DNA of 64,000 nt from Phycisphaerales bacterium (GTDB lineage: Bacteria; Planctomycetota; Phycisphaerae; Phycisphaerales; UBA1924): contig JAJDDD010000020.1 in the NCBI GenBank assembly GCA_029260495.1, forward strand, positions 186,001 through 250,000, written 5' to 3'. The translations under genes were made by a program, and so were the position numbers. A model generated the notes under the pieces. That model made no database searches. It saw only the letters and a program-made list of their open reading frames with translations, and was not told where the DNA came from. Positions 35,642 through 44,616 of this stretch are shown here, piece after piece. The first letter of the stretch is position 1; each line of letters starts with the position of its first letter.

Positions 35642-37386
35642 CCTGAGCCCTCAGGAGCAGCGGGCTGGGTGGAATCAAGATCAATCTCATCACCGTGGGC
35701 GCCGAGCACGCGGGCGATTTCTGTTTGATCGGTCATGCCGCTCTCGATGAGCCGCTGCCCGCTCTCGCGCAGGTCTTTGTGCCCTGCGCTGTTGAGGATG
35801 GCGCGCAATCTCGATTCTTCAGCTCCATCAACGATGGCGCGCTTCAGGTCGGCTGACACCCGGCTGAACTCCATCAGCGCCACGCGCCCGCGATAGCCGA
35901 TGCCGCCGCACGCTTTGCAGGCTTCGCGCTGTTCGGGATCATTGCTGCAGGCTGTGCAGAGCTTGCGCACGAGGCGCTGAGCGGAGACACCTTCGACGGC
36001 GGCGTTGACAAGATAGGGCTCAACGCCCATGTCGATCAGCCGAACAAACGTGCCAGGAACGTCATTGGTATGCAACGTAGAAAGCACCATGTGCCCGGTG
36101 AGGGCTGCTTGAAAAGCCATGTCCGCGGTTTCCTGATCGCGTATCTCGCCGATGAGAATGACATCAGGATCATGGCGCAGAATATGACGCAGCGACGTGG
36201 AGAAGGTGAGCCCGATCGCGGGGTTGGCCTGAATCTGGTTGACGCCATCCATCGCGTATTCAACCGGATCTTCAACAGTGACGACCTTGCGCTCAGCGCT
36301 GACGAGCCTGCGCAGGAGCGCGTAGAGTGTGGTGGTTTTGCCCGAGCCCGTCGGACCTGTGACCAGCACGATGCCATGACTCTTTGAGGCGGCGCTGACG
36401 ATCTGATCGACTTGCTGCGCTGAAAAGCCAAGATCGGGCAGTGTGATCTCACCTAGTTTTTGTCGATCCTGAATGCGAATTGCCGCGTCTTGTCCGTACA
36501 TCGTGGGAACAAGACTCACGCGCATATCCACCATGCGCCCGCGCAAACGCATGCGAATGCGCCCGTCCTGCGCCAGCCTGCGCTCTGCGATATCGAGCGA
36601 CGCCATAATCTTGATTCGACACAGGAGCGGCTCATACATGCGCGGCTGAGGAGCTGGCTGTTCGACGAGAAGGCCATCAACTCGCATACGCAGGCCCACG
36701 CGATGATCAAACCGCTCGAGATGAATATCCGAGGCGCCAAGCTCCATGGCGCGCTCGACCGCTTGATTAAAGAACCGGATGACCGGAGCTTCACTGGCCA
36801 TATCGCGCAACTGGCTGATCTCTGCGGAAATATCAATGTCGTTACCGCTGTCGTCGGCGCCATCTGCGGGTCGCTCCGCGTGGTCAGCGAGGCGTTTGGC
36901 GATGTCCTTCTGGGCGCCGATCGCGATGGTGAAGGGCGCATCGAGCTGCCCGAGCAGACCGCTCCAGAGGTGATGGTCGGAAGGATCGGCGCAGATGAGC
37001 TGGAGGCTGACGGGCGCGCTCTCTCCAGTTTCGGCGTCGTTGCCCTCTGCCCCGGCGCCGGGAAGATCAAACGCGAGAACATTGTTGGACTGCATGAACG
37101 AAACGGGAAGTGCTGTAGAGAGCTGGGCGTCCTCTTCATCGTCGGCGCGCCAGCGGGGCAGGCCGGTTTCGCCCCCGACCTGATCCGCCAGCGCATCCTC
37201 GCTGATCAACCCAAGATCAAGGAGCGCCCGCAAGGGTGAATGCGCATTCTGCCGGGCGACTTCCTGCGCCAGGCGCCAGTCCATCTCCGACAACTCCCCT
37301 GCTGTGATGAGCCGGCGCGCAAAGGCGTCTGCATCGAAGTTCAGCAATGCCCGGGCTGGATCGGAGACGATCACGAAACTCTCCAC
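35638..37386 (-). CDS. gspE: Type II secretion ATPase GspE
   Basis: The 582-residue cytoplasmic ATPase powers pseudopilus assembly. The start is a GTG with only a weak ribosome site. An MshEN-like N-domain (1-160) is followed by the N2 domain (ASDIHLERFDHRVGLRMRVDG) and catalytic domain. Walker A is GPTGSGKTT (344-352), the Asp box VEDPVEYAMDGVNQIQ, Walker B HDPDVILIGEIRD (about 405-417), and the His box STLHTNDVPGTFVRL. The zinc loop is unusually short: CTAC and CKAC are separated by only 9 residues, against about 30 in PilB of this window. It lies in the gspG-gspE-gspF order of the operon. Confidence 0.95.
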   Translation of the reverse strand: MESFVIVSDPARALLNFDADAFARRLITAGELSEMDWRLAQEVARQNAHSPLRALLDLGLISEDALADQVGGETGLPRWRADDEEDAQLSTALPVSFMQSNNVLAFDLPGAGAEGNDAETGESAPVSLQLICADPSDHHLWSGLLGQLDAPFTIAIGAQKDIAKRLADHAERPADGADDSGNDIDISAEISQLRDMASEAPVIRFFNQAVERAMELGASDIHLERFDHRVGLRMRVDGLLVEQPAPQPRMYEPLLCRIKIMASLDIAERRLAQDGRIRMRLRGRMVDMRVSLVPTMYGQDAAIRIQDRQKLGEITLPDLGFSAQQVDQIVSAASKSHGIVLVTGPTGSGKTTTLYALLRRLVSAERKVVTVEDPVEYAMDGVNQIQANPAIGLTFSTSLRHILRHDPDVILIGEIRDQETADMAFQAALTGHMVLSTLHTNDVPGTFVRLIDMGVEPYLVNAAVEGVSAQRLVRKLCTACSNDPEQREACKACGGIGYRGRVALMEFSRVSADLKRAIVDGAEESRLRAILNSAGHKDLRESGQRLIESGMTDQTEIARVLGAHGDEIDLDSTQPAAPEGSG

Positions 37387-37420
37387 TCGCGCTCAGCGAA
37401 CGCGCTTCGTCGAATCAGGT

Positions 37421-37885
37421 TCAGGTGCGGTTGTCGAGGTCGGCGTTTTCATTTTCGCCCCCCACCTTCCCGTCGGCGCCAAGCGATCTCACGATGAAAC
37501 GCCCATCGTCAGGCAGCACATACTCAAAGTTATGACTCCAGCCGTCCTTGGGAATGGTGTCCTTCTCGATATATGGCCCGTCCCACTTTTCACTGTCTGA
37601 GCCCGCCGGACTCTTGACAAGAACGCTGAGGCCTTCCTCCTGAGCGGGATAACGCCCCATGTCGAGATAAAACTCGCTGATCGCGACGGAGAGTGATTGA
37701 ATCTGAGCCTTCGTCGTCCGCACTTTGCTCTTGCCAACGTTGCCCATCAGGCGCGGCGCGACCAGGGCAGCGATCAGCCCCATGATGATCAGCACCACCA
37801 GCATCTCGATGAGCGAAAAACCCGAACGACAGGTTCGCGCCTGACGGCTCACCGGACGGCGCAACAGTGGCGCAGTGCGCAACAT
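37421..37885 (-). CDS. gspG: Type II secretion major pseudopilin GspG
   Basis: The ATG at 37885 has GGAGA 10 nt upstream and gives 154 residues. The leader ends CRSG and is followed by FSLIEMLVVLIIMGLIAALV, with Gly at -1 and Glu at +5, the canonical prepilin site. The C-terminal part has the GspG signature: SLSVAISEFYLDMGRYPAQE, LSVLVKSPAGSDSEKWDGPY, PKDGWSHNFEYVLP and SLGADGKVGGENENADL with acidic residues that coordinate calcium in GspG proteins. GspG forms the pseudopilus shaft. The open frame continues 9 codons upstream without a ribosome site. Confidence 0.95.
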   Translation of the reverse strand: MLRTAPLLRRPVSRQARTCRSGFSLIEMLVVLIIMGLIAALVAPRLMGNVGKSKVRTTKAQIQSLSVAISEFYLDMGRYPAQEEGLSVLVKSPAGSDSEKWDGPYIEKDTIPKDGWSHNFEYVLPDDGRFIVRSLGADGKVGGENENADLDNRT

Positions 37886-37918
37886 AGCGGTGGTCTCCTT
37901 CAATTCTTTCATAGTCGT

Positions 37919-38443
37919 TCATCGCCCCTGCTGGAAAACCACCGAGGGCGCCCCGGAGATAACATCAAAACGGACGCTCCATATTCTATCGGCCTGATCC
38001 CGCGACCGAAACCATAAGCTCTGCATTCTCGTCCGCCCGTGCGGGCCAAATCGAATGCTCACCTCAGAGGCAGGCTCATCCGGCGCTGTTTCCATGGTGA
38101 AGCGCCAGGGTTCAACGCGACGGACCTGCAACTCTCTTTCTTTCGGCGGGGCGGGGCCGGACGGCTCCGCAGCGGATGGGACCCACCATGCGATGAGCAG
38201 CGCCTCGTCATCAAGTGTGAGCGTCACTTCGACGACGCCGCCGGCTTGGACGGCTTCAACCCGGCGGGAAGCGAGAATCGCAGCAAGAGCATCAAGTTGT
38301 CTTTTTTGTGCGGAAATGCTTGCTGGGCGGATCAGCGATGGCGCGACAATGCCCACCGCCAGACCCAGAAGCACGAGAACAACGAGCAACTCGATCAGCG
38401 AGAAGGCGCCAGATGTTGGTCGGCGCAGCCGCCAATTCCTCAC
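37919..38443 (-). CDS. gspH: Type II secretion minor pseudopilin GspH
   Basis: The 174-residue protein begins at a GTG that overlaps the previous stop (GTGA). Its leader ends TSGA and is followed by FSLIELLVVLVLLGLAVGIV, with Glu at +5 and Ala at -1. The globular domain has ILASRRVEAVQAGGVVEVTL and a C-terminal IRFGPHGRTRMQSLWFRSRD, which matches the GspH pattern of a conserved F-x-P-x-G near the end. Position next to gspG supports the call. Confidence 0.85.
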   Translation of the reverse strand: MRNWRLRRPTSGAFSLIELLVVLVLLGLAVGIVAPSLIRPASISAQKRQLDALAAILASRRVEAVQAGGVVEVTLTLDDEALLIAWWVPSAAEPSGPAPPKERELQVRRVEPWRFTMETAPDEPASEVSIRFGPHGRTRMQSLWFRSRDQADRIWSVRFDVISGAPSVVFQQGR

Positions 38444-39258
38444 TGCCCCCCACCGCCCGCCTGCCGCGTGAGCGGCGTCGGAACGCGCAGTGACTGCGGG
38501 CGCAGGATCGCGATCGCGTCGCGCGCAGAAATGACGCCGTCGCCATTGACATCCGCCCGCGCGAGCGCGCCTTCCGGAACAGCCCGCTGGGCGCCGGCGA
38601 TGATGCGCAGAACGATCGCAGCGTCGCGGCGCGTCACACGGCCGTCGCCATCGACATCAGGATTGGGCGCCGCGGCGCCGCCACCTCCGCCGCCTCCATT
38701 CCCGCCGCCATCATTTGGCGCTGGAGCGTCGGCGCCGAGCAGCAGATTGAACTCGCGCGCCGGAGCGCCGGGAAAAGGCGGAGCGCCTGGAACATTGATT
38801 GGAAGCGTAAAGACGAAATCACCCTGGAAGGTGAGGTTGACGACTTCATTGGCGCTGTTGATTGGCGCTACGTCTGTGCGCACCATATTCGTGCTGAGAT
38901 CGAAAAACTGAAACTGAACACTCTGCCCGGTTTGTGGCCCTTCAACGGGTGTGGTATCGGGGTCGTCGCCGAAGATGATGACATCGAACTCCCGCGGGTC
39001 GTCCTGCTGACTCGAAAACGTAAAGAGCCCGACGACAGATTCACCAAAGAGCACCGCGACCTGATCGCCGGACTCGGGCGTTGGTTCGCCTTCACTCGAC
39101 ACAACCTGCCCGGTGATGCGCTCGACGAAGTCGGTGTCTGCGTCGGTCCCGGTGAACTGAGCGCTCGCGTGCGCACCCGTCAGCGCAACAATCAACGCGG
39201 GAAGCGCTCTGCGAACTCTTAGGCGCCATTCCACTCTTCGTCGTATTTGTTCACTCAT
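38440..39258 (-). CDS. Exported protein with C-terminal dockerin type I-like repeats, first gene of the gsp operon
   Basis: From the ATG at 39258, preceded by GAGGAGG, the protein has 272 residues. A Sec signal (ALPALIVALTGAHASAQ) is followed by a beta-rich domain (about 45-175) with ERITGQVVSSEGEPTPESGD and VAVLFGESVVGLFTF. A glycine tract (184-194) links it to two calcium-loop repeats, PDVDGDGRVTRRDAAIVL (200-217) and ADVNGDGVISARDAIAIL (235-252). Paired loops with this spacing are the dockerin type I arrangement. Its stop overlaps the gspH start, so it is cotranscribed with the secretion machinery. It could be a dedicated substrate, an anchor, or a pseudopilus-associated factor; no homologue is known to me. 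Confidence 0.8.
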   Translation of the reverse strand: MSEQIRRRVEWRLRVRRALPALIVALTGAHASAQFTGTDADTDFVERITGQVVSSEGEPTPESGDQVAVLFGESVVGLFTFSSQQDDPREFDVIIFGDDPDTTPVEGPQTGQSVQFQFFDLSTNMVRTDVAPINSANEVVNLTFQGDFVFTLPINVPGAPPFPGAPAREFNLLLGADAPAPNDGGGNGGGGGGGAAAPNPDVDGDGRVTRRDAAIVLRIIAGAQRAVPEGALARADVNGDGVISARDAIAILRPQSLRVPTPLTRQAGGGGQ

Positions 39259-39373
39259 GGCGTATGCCTCCTCTTCAATCGTGCGCTCAGCCCCGGAAAC
39301 ACTCCGCCGGCGCACGATGAAAACGCTGAACCTACAAAGCCTATCGCCAAAGGGACTGCGAAACCAAAGAAAA

Positions 39374-39403
39374 ACGGGGGCCCGCGTCAAAGCGGACCCC
39401 CGT
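39374..39403 (-). terminator. Rho-independent terminator of the large calcium-loop protein gene
   Basis: On the minus strand a 12-bp stem (ACGGGGGTCCGC paired with GCGGGCCCCCGT, one G-U pair) encloses a 6-nt loop and is followed by a T-rich run (TTTTCTTTGG). It lies 46 nt past the stop codon at 39449 and 116 nt before the start of the dockerin gene. It should therefore separate that gene's transcript from the downstream secretion operon. Confidence 0.85.
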
Positions 39404-39448
39404 CGAACTCATCTCAGAACTGCCTAATCGAGAGGCGATTCGATCAGG

Positions 39449-42400
39449 TCAGTTGTTGTAATGCAGGAACAGGGCGAGACAACCAACTTCGCTCGCCGTC
39501 GTGGACCCGTCGGAAACGCCCGAGCCCGTCTCAACCTCGACGCGGTTGTTGCCGGTGCGGTTGAAGATGATGAAGAAGTCGTTGTCAGGGCCGTTGGTGG
39601 TGAAGAAGTCAGCCACGCTGTCGCCTTCGGAGCTCGCCGGGACGTATGACCCGAGAATCCAGCCGAAGGTGAGGTTGGCGTTCAGATCGCCGCTGTCCGT
39701 GAGCACGGGGCCCGCGGAGATCGGGGCGCCGCCCTGGAAGATGCCGATACGGCCGTTGTCAGCGTTGAAGAAGCCAAGGCCGTACCCGCCCGTCAGCGTC
39801 GTGATGCCGCTGGCGAACCGACCCTTGAAGGCCTTGTTCACCTGAACGCCGCGGCTCGTCATGACGAAGGCGAAGTGCTCCAAGCAGCGAGGATCAACAA
39901 TCAGACGGTCAAACGAATCATCATCGTCATCGTCGGCGGTGTACATGCCGTCGCTGTTGTCATCCTCGAAGTAGACGAACTGGGCCAACGCCCCGCGAAG
40001 CGGGAGGTTGCGGTTGTCAAAGTCCGAGCCCAGCGCCACATCATCTTCGGTGACGCCGCGCGGAAGCAGCGGAAGCTGGTTGCTCGCGCTGGCAAAGCCA
40101 CTGGCGCGGGCAAACTTCACGAGGTTCCAGCCGTTGTACATACCGGTGATGCCGATGTTCTGAAGATCGATATCAAAGACACAATCGCCAGGCGCTGAGC
40201 CGTCGGTGTCGTCATTCCGGTTGTTGGGGGCGAAGGAGATCGGGCCGCCGCCGCCGAGACGATCGACGAGGCTCGACACCGCGAAGCGCTTCCCGTTGGC
40301 AAGCTCAACAACGACGATGACCGGCCAGTTGATGGCGTTCAGCTTCGGCATCCCGTTGAACGCTGCAATCGGAGCGGACATCTTCAGGACGTAGGCGCCC
40401 GTGTCATCGCCGATGACCGCAGCAGACGTGATCGGCGCGCCGCCGATGCCCTCGTCCCACAGGCTCACCGCGGTGCCGCTGTCGCTCGCCAGCAGGCCCC
40501 AGCTCACCTCGATCGTGCCACCCGAAATCGTCGCGTTCCCGAACGAATCGGTGAACCCGCGACCGGTGTAGGTGACGCGCTGAAGATTGGTGGAGTTGAT
40601 GTTGAGCTGCAGGATCGCGTCGACATTCTCGTCAATATTCTTGTCGTTGCGGATGAACATGAGTGTGCCGTTGCTGTCAATGAACATGTACGCGAACTCT
40701 TCAAGCCCGAGAATGACATTCGTCACCGCGTGCAGCGAAGAATTATCCGTCAGAACGAATGAAACACTGTTCATCGTGCCGCGGATTGACTTGGCGATTG
40801 GCGCCGCAACCATGCCGAACACCTTGGTGCCCGCAGGAACCGGCGTGCCGTCCGCATCTGTAATCACACCCGAGATCACCTTGATCGCGGTGAAATCAGC
40901 GTCAACGTTGGGCTCGGGAACCTGGTCGGCGTCGAAGGACGTCTCGCAGCCGTCAGCGACCGCGTTGCCATCAAGGCCGGCGAGCGGCGTGTCAACCGTG
41001 TTGCCGCCCGGGTTGTAGGTCACTTCGACAGGATCGCTGATGGGCAGCGTGTCAGCGGCAACCGCGTCAACGTTCAGCGAGATGACAAAGCCATCAGCGC
41101 TGACGGTGGTGGGAACATCAGCGTTGATGCCCGCGACGGTGAAGTCGCCGTCCATGACGGTCGCAGCGTCAACCGGAGCGTTGAAGAACATATCGATCCG
41201 CTCGACGAAGTCGTCAGCGTCGGAATCGATGAGGAAGGCGCTGATGACGCCATTGCCCGAGAAGTCATTGATAAGCCCGATGAAAGGCGCCGTCCGGTCG
41301 ACCGCCGGAAGAGGAGAATCCGTTCCGGGGAACAGGTTGCCGGGGCTGTCGCTGAGCCTGCTTCCAGGACGAATCGTCAGCGAATCATCAGCGCTCCAGC
41401 CATTCTCATCGTCGTCACTAATCTGGAGAACGTTCTCATCATTGCCCACGAACAGAGCCGTGCCGCCATCAAAGTTGTCATTGGCGCCGGCGCCGAAGCG
41501 GAACTCACCCAGCTCCAGGTTGCCCGGGCTGCCGCTGCGTACGGCAGCGACGGCGTCCAAACGCTCGGTTGCGACGATCTGAGCGATGTTGTCGCCGCCG
41601 TCGCCGACTTCGCCATCCTGCTCAGCGACCTTCTGCTGGCCGCTGTCGATGTTGTCACCCGTCAGGAAGTTGACGGAAAGCACGACTGGCGCGGCGCAGT
41701 CAACATTTGAGTTGACCGTGAAGGAGTCGGCCGTCGCAGTTCCGTTGACATCCTCGATGCCCGTGCCGTCAGAATCGAAATCGACGTTGACCAGACCGAA
41801 ATCGCCGGTCGAACCGAGGGCCTCGAAGGCGTCATCGCCGCCGAGGTCGCCATCGCCGTCCCAGTCAACAGAGTCAATGTCATACTTGATGACGATCGAG
41901 TTGTTCTGCTCGCGATCACTAATCTCGCCGTCGCCATCGACATCCGTCGAAGCGAGCTCGGGAGTTCCGAGAGCAAGCTCTTCGTCGCCCGCGGGCGGAG
42001 CTGTGTCAAAGTCCGCCTGAAGGAACGTGGTGTCATCGTCATCGCCGGTGTCGCCGTCGCCATCAGCGTCGAGTCCGGAGATGCCCGGGTGATTCGCATC
42101 ACCGGGGCGGGCGCCGGTCTGCAGGTCGATGCCTGCGACGGGGTGAACCGTGACGCCGCTGTTGGCCATCAGGGTGAAGCCGTCAGTGTTGTTGGCGCTG
42201 GTGGCGCCCAGGGGCTCGTCGAAGACGATCTTGATCGCGTCGAGCGTGCCATCGCCGTCGCAATCGACGAACGCAGCATTGGTGAAGCCAGAGGCGCGGG
42301 CGGGAGCGATGCAGTCATCAATCGAAACCGTATCGGTCCCGGTGAAGTCCTGCCCGAAGATGTCTGATGGCGGGTCGCCATCCATTTCATCGAGCTGAAG

Positions 42401-43591
42401 CTCGAAGGCTTCGCCGGTGTCCTCGTCCGTGCCGTCGGCGGCGACGGCGTCATCGCCGTCCATATCCACATCGAGCAGGACGCTGTTCGCATCCGCAGGA
42501 TCGATCCGGACGTCGTCAATCAGGAGGTCGCTGGCGCCGGCGTCACGGAAAATGTTGTTCCAGAATGCGACGTCGCCGATGTCGCCGGAGTCAAGCGGGT
42601 TGTTGAAGGTGACGCGGATCGCGTCCGCGACGGTGCCGGCCGAGACGCGCTCAAGGAACTTCGCCTCATCAATCTCAAGGCCCGTCAGGGCTTCGACCTG
42701 AGCGCCCGCGGTGAGATCGCCGGCGTCCTCGCCGATGAAGTCCCGCACATCGCCACCCATGACGAAACGGAGGAAATCACCGGAGTCAATGTTGGTGGTC
42801 ATCGGGTCAAGCACGAACTGGAGGGCGATGTTGTCGCCGCCCACAAAGGTCGGCGGGAAGGTCGTGCCCAAAGGCGCCGCCGGCATGTTGAAGCTGGAGT
42901 TGTCCGCGATTTCGATATCGAGAGCGTCAACATTTGCAAGGATCGTGTGGTTCACGTCATTGCCAACGTCAAGATTGCTCAGTGAGCGGTTGAAGACCAC
43001 CGTGAGCTGATCGCCATCAGTATTGATAAAGGCGCCGGAGAAGGCGAGTGCGTCAAAGACGAGACTGAGCGCCTCGTCGGGGCCCTCGTTTGGCACGCCG
43101 GCTGTGGTGTCGATGACATTGGCGTCACGATTCATGCTGGCGTCATCCGCCAGAATCTGGGCGCCAACTGAAACAGCGCTCGAGCCTTGAGCCGCATTGA
43201 ATGCGAGGTTCACACCAGGAATGGCGCCGACATCAAAACGAATATCCGTGACGCCGATGGCGGCGTACACGAGCACGTCGTCCGGGTTCTCTCCAAAGAC
43301 GCCGTCACCGTCGACATCAATCGCTGCCGAAGGCACTGCAACGTCAATAAGCGTGGTGACTACGTCCATCGCGTCAACGCTGAAGAATCGCAGGATAAGC
43401 GTGACGGGCTCCAGGTCGTTCAGAGAGGATTGAGCGGTCGGAGCAAGATTAAACTGGACGACCGTGTTTTGCCCGATCGACTCTTCGTCAACAACCCTTG
43501 GGTTGAGTGTGTCGATGGGCCCAGCCGTAGTTGAGCCGGCGAAGCCGACGCCAGCCAGGGCGGCAAGCAATGTTGGTGTAAAACGCCTCAT
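39449..43591 (-). CDS. Very large acidic exported protein with multiple calcium-loop motifs and Ig-like repeats
   Basis: From the ATG at 43591, with AAAGGAA 10 nt upstream, the protein has 1380 residues. A Sec signal (MRRFTPTLLAALAGVGFAGS, then TTAG) is followed by a strongly acidic mature chain. Calcium-loop segments of the D-x-D-G-D-G type occur near 92 (DVDGDGVFGENPD), 374, 443 (DCDGDGTLDAIK), 509, 550 (DVDGDGEISDRE) and 576. Strands of the form IRVTFNNPLDSG, IKIVFDEPLGA, LTVVFNRSLSN and RIDMFFNAPVDAA recur about every 130-350 residues, as in bacterial Ig-like domains of surface proteins. No LPxTG, PEP-CTERM or autotransporter signal is seen. The last 400 residues have a different, Gly/Phe-rich character. 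It lies directly upstream of the secretion operon and is a plausible substrate or surface-layer component. Confidence 0.85.
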   Translation of the reverse strand: MRRFTPTLLAALAGVGFAGSTTAGPIDTLNPRVVDEESIGQNTVVQFNLAPTAQSSLNDLEPVTLILRFFSVDAMDVVTTLIDVAVPSAAIDVDGDGVFGENPDDVLVYAAIGVTDIRFDVGAIPGVNLAFNAAQGSSAVSVGAQILADDASMNRDANVIDTTAGVPNEGPDEALSLVFDALAFSGAFINTDGDQLTVVFNRSLSNLDVGNDVNHTILANVDALDIEIADNSSFNMPAAPLGTTFPPTFVGGDNIALQFVLDPMTTNIDSGDFLRFVMGGDVRDFIGEDAGDLTAGAQVEALTGLEIDEAKFLERVSAGTVADAIRVTFNNPLDSGDIGDVAFWNNIFRDAGASDLLIDDVRIDPADANSVLLDVDMDGDDAVAADGTDEDTGEAFELQLDEMDGDPPSDIFGQDFTGTDTVSIDDCIAPARASGFTNAAFVDCDGDGTLDAIKIVFDEPLGATSANNTDGFTLMANSGVTVHPVAGIDLQTGARPGDANHPGISGLDADGDGDTGDDDDTTFLQADFDTAPPAGDEELALGTPELASTDVDGDGEISDREQNNSIVIKYDIDSVDWDGDGDLGGDDAFEALGSTGDFGLVNVDFDSDGTGIEDVNGTATADSFTVNSNVDCAAPVVLSVNFLTGDNIDSGQQKVAEQDGEVGDGGDNIAQIVATERLDAVAAVRSGSPGNLELGEFRFGAGANDNFDGGTALFVGNDENVLQISDDDENGWSADDSLTIRPGSRLSDSPGNLFPGTDSPLPAVDRTAPFIGLINDFSGNGVISAFLIDSDADDFVERIDMFFNAPVDAATVMDGDFTVAGINADVPTTVSADGFVISLNVDAVAADTLPISDPVEVTYNPGGNTVDTPLAGLDGNAVADGCETSFDADQVPEPNVDADFTAIKVISGVITDADGTPVPAGTKVFGMVAAPIAKSIRGTMNSVSFVLTDNSSLHAVTNVILGLEEFAYMFIDSNGTLMFIRNDKNIDENVDAILQLNINSTNLQRVTYTGRGFTDSFGNATISGGTIEVSWGLLASDSGTAVSLWDEGIGGAPITSAAVIGDDTGAYVLKMSAPIAAFNGMPKLNAINWPVIVVVELANGKRFAVSSLVDRLGGGGPISFAPNNRNDDTDGSAPGDCVFDIDLQNIGITGMYNGWNLVKFARASGFASASNQLPLLPRGVTEDDVALGSDFDNRNLPLRGALAQFVYFEDDNSDGMYTADDDDDDSFDRLIVDPRCLEHFAFVMTSRGVQVNKAFKGRFASGITTLTGGYGLGFFNADNGRIGIFQGGAPISAGPVLTDSGDLNANLTFGWILGSYVPASSEGDSVADFFTTNGPDNDFFIIFNRTGNNRVEVETGSGVSDGSTTASEVGCLALFLHYNN

Positions 43592-44208
43592 TCGATGAGT
43601 TCCTTTCGTCAATGGCAACGATCTGTTGTCTCGACAAGTGTTGGCCATCTTCATTCGCCTCGAGCAACACTGGACCGAGGCAACAAAACTGAGTTCTCGA
43701 TTTGTCTCGCCCAAGCTTGAAATGCCCGAGCAACAAACGCTTGTGAACGCCCGGCGAAACCGCTTCATCCGGGCGATATATCTGGTTCATGCGGAACGAA
43801 TCCTGAACTCAAGCAAACGCACTCTCGCCGAGAGGGCGCCAATTGAACGAGAACCGCATTGCGGGGCTCATATCGGTGCTTCCTCGGTCACGCACTTGAA
43901 TTTGTGAATCCGTACACATTCAAAAAAGCAGCGCCTCCTTGCCTGCTGGCGCCTAAATGTTTGATAGGGGTCAGGCCGCCCCACGAAAATCCCGGAACAC
44001 ATACATCCGGCCTTGACGGACGGAGCGCTGGCCCAGCCTTATCACTGTCTCCAAACTGCACTCTCAAGGCTCGACGGTTCTCGGACATGCCGAGAACATC
44101 GGGTCTTGGTTTATGAGTGTTTACAAACTTGACCAGTTATTGTCCAGAGCCCCCGCGTGACGGCATCGTCGAAAACGATGATCTTTCCCGCCCCCGGAAT
44201 ACTGCCTT
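43592..44208. other. 617-nt intergenic region without a supported gene
   Basis: No reading frame here has a plausible start and domain content. The first 30 nt carry the ribosome site of the large protein. An AT-richer stretch around 43900-43960 could hold its promoter, but no convincing pair of hexamers was found. A perfect inverted repeat is listed separately at 44078-44096. The long leader could include regulatory RNA structure, which cannot be judged by eye. Confidence 0.5.
44078..44096. repeat. Inverted repeat, 7-bp arms with 5-nt spacer
   Basis: TTCTCGG-acatg-CCGAGAA is perfectly complementary. It lies 113 nt beyond the LuxR-type stop codon and about 490 nt before the start of the large calcium-loop protein. 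No T-run follows on either strand, so it is not a typical terminator. An operator for a dimeric regulator, such as the neighbouring LuxR-type protein, is possible. Confidence 0.4.
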
Positions 44209-44616
44209 CTACTCAATCATCGCCTCTAACTCCCTCTCCACACTGTTGTTAGGCCTACTTAGCGCAGGTGAAATCACCCCCCGGCGGTATCCATCCAAAA
44301 GCCGGGAAGAAATGAAACGAATTAAATCACCCTTGTTGTCGGTCCCCAGCTTCTGATTGATCCGCATCAGGTGCGTCCGAAGCGTCGGCAGCGCAATGCA
44401 CAGCCGATCCGCCACCGCTTCATTCCCGCCGCGCGCGCACATTGCCGCCACCACCTCGCGCTCGCGCGGCGTCAGTCGAACCAGGCATCTATAGAGATGA
44501 TCCCGCTCCGGGCCGGTCAACTCGAGCGCGCAGGAATCAATCCCTGACAACTCACAGCGACCCTTCATGTGTGTTTCAGACGCAACTCTGCGTCGCGCCT
44601 GCAGCGCTTGGGACAT
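44209..44616 (-). CDS. Stand-alone LuxR-type HTH transcriptional regulator
   Basis: The 135-residue protein consists almost entirely of a LuxR/GerE DNA-binding domain: LTPREREVVAAMCARGG, NEAVADRLCIALPTLRTHLM and RINQKLGTDNKGDLIRF. No receiver, PAS or autoinducer domain precedes it, and the first 45 residues are unrecognised. GGAGG lies 10 nt before the ATG at 44616. It is divergent from pilT-pilC and upstream of the large calcium-loop gene on the same strand. Control of pilus or surface-protein genes is a reasonable guess from position only. DNA binding probably requires dimerisation through the HTH domain itself. Confidence 0.9.
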   Translation of the reverse strand: MSQALQARRRVASETHMKGRCELSGIDSCALELTGPERDHLYRCLVRLTPREREVVAAMCARGGNEAVADRLCIALPTLRTHLMRINQKLGTDNKGDLIRFISSRLLDGYRRGVISPALSRPNNSVERELEAMIE

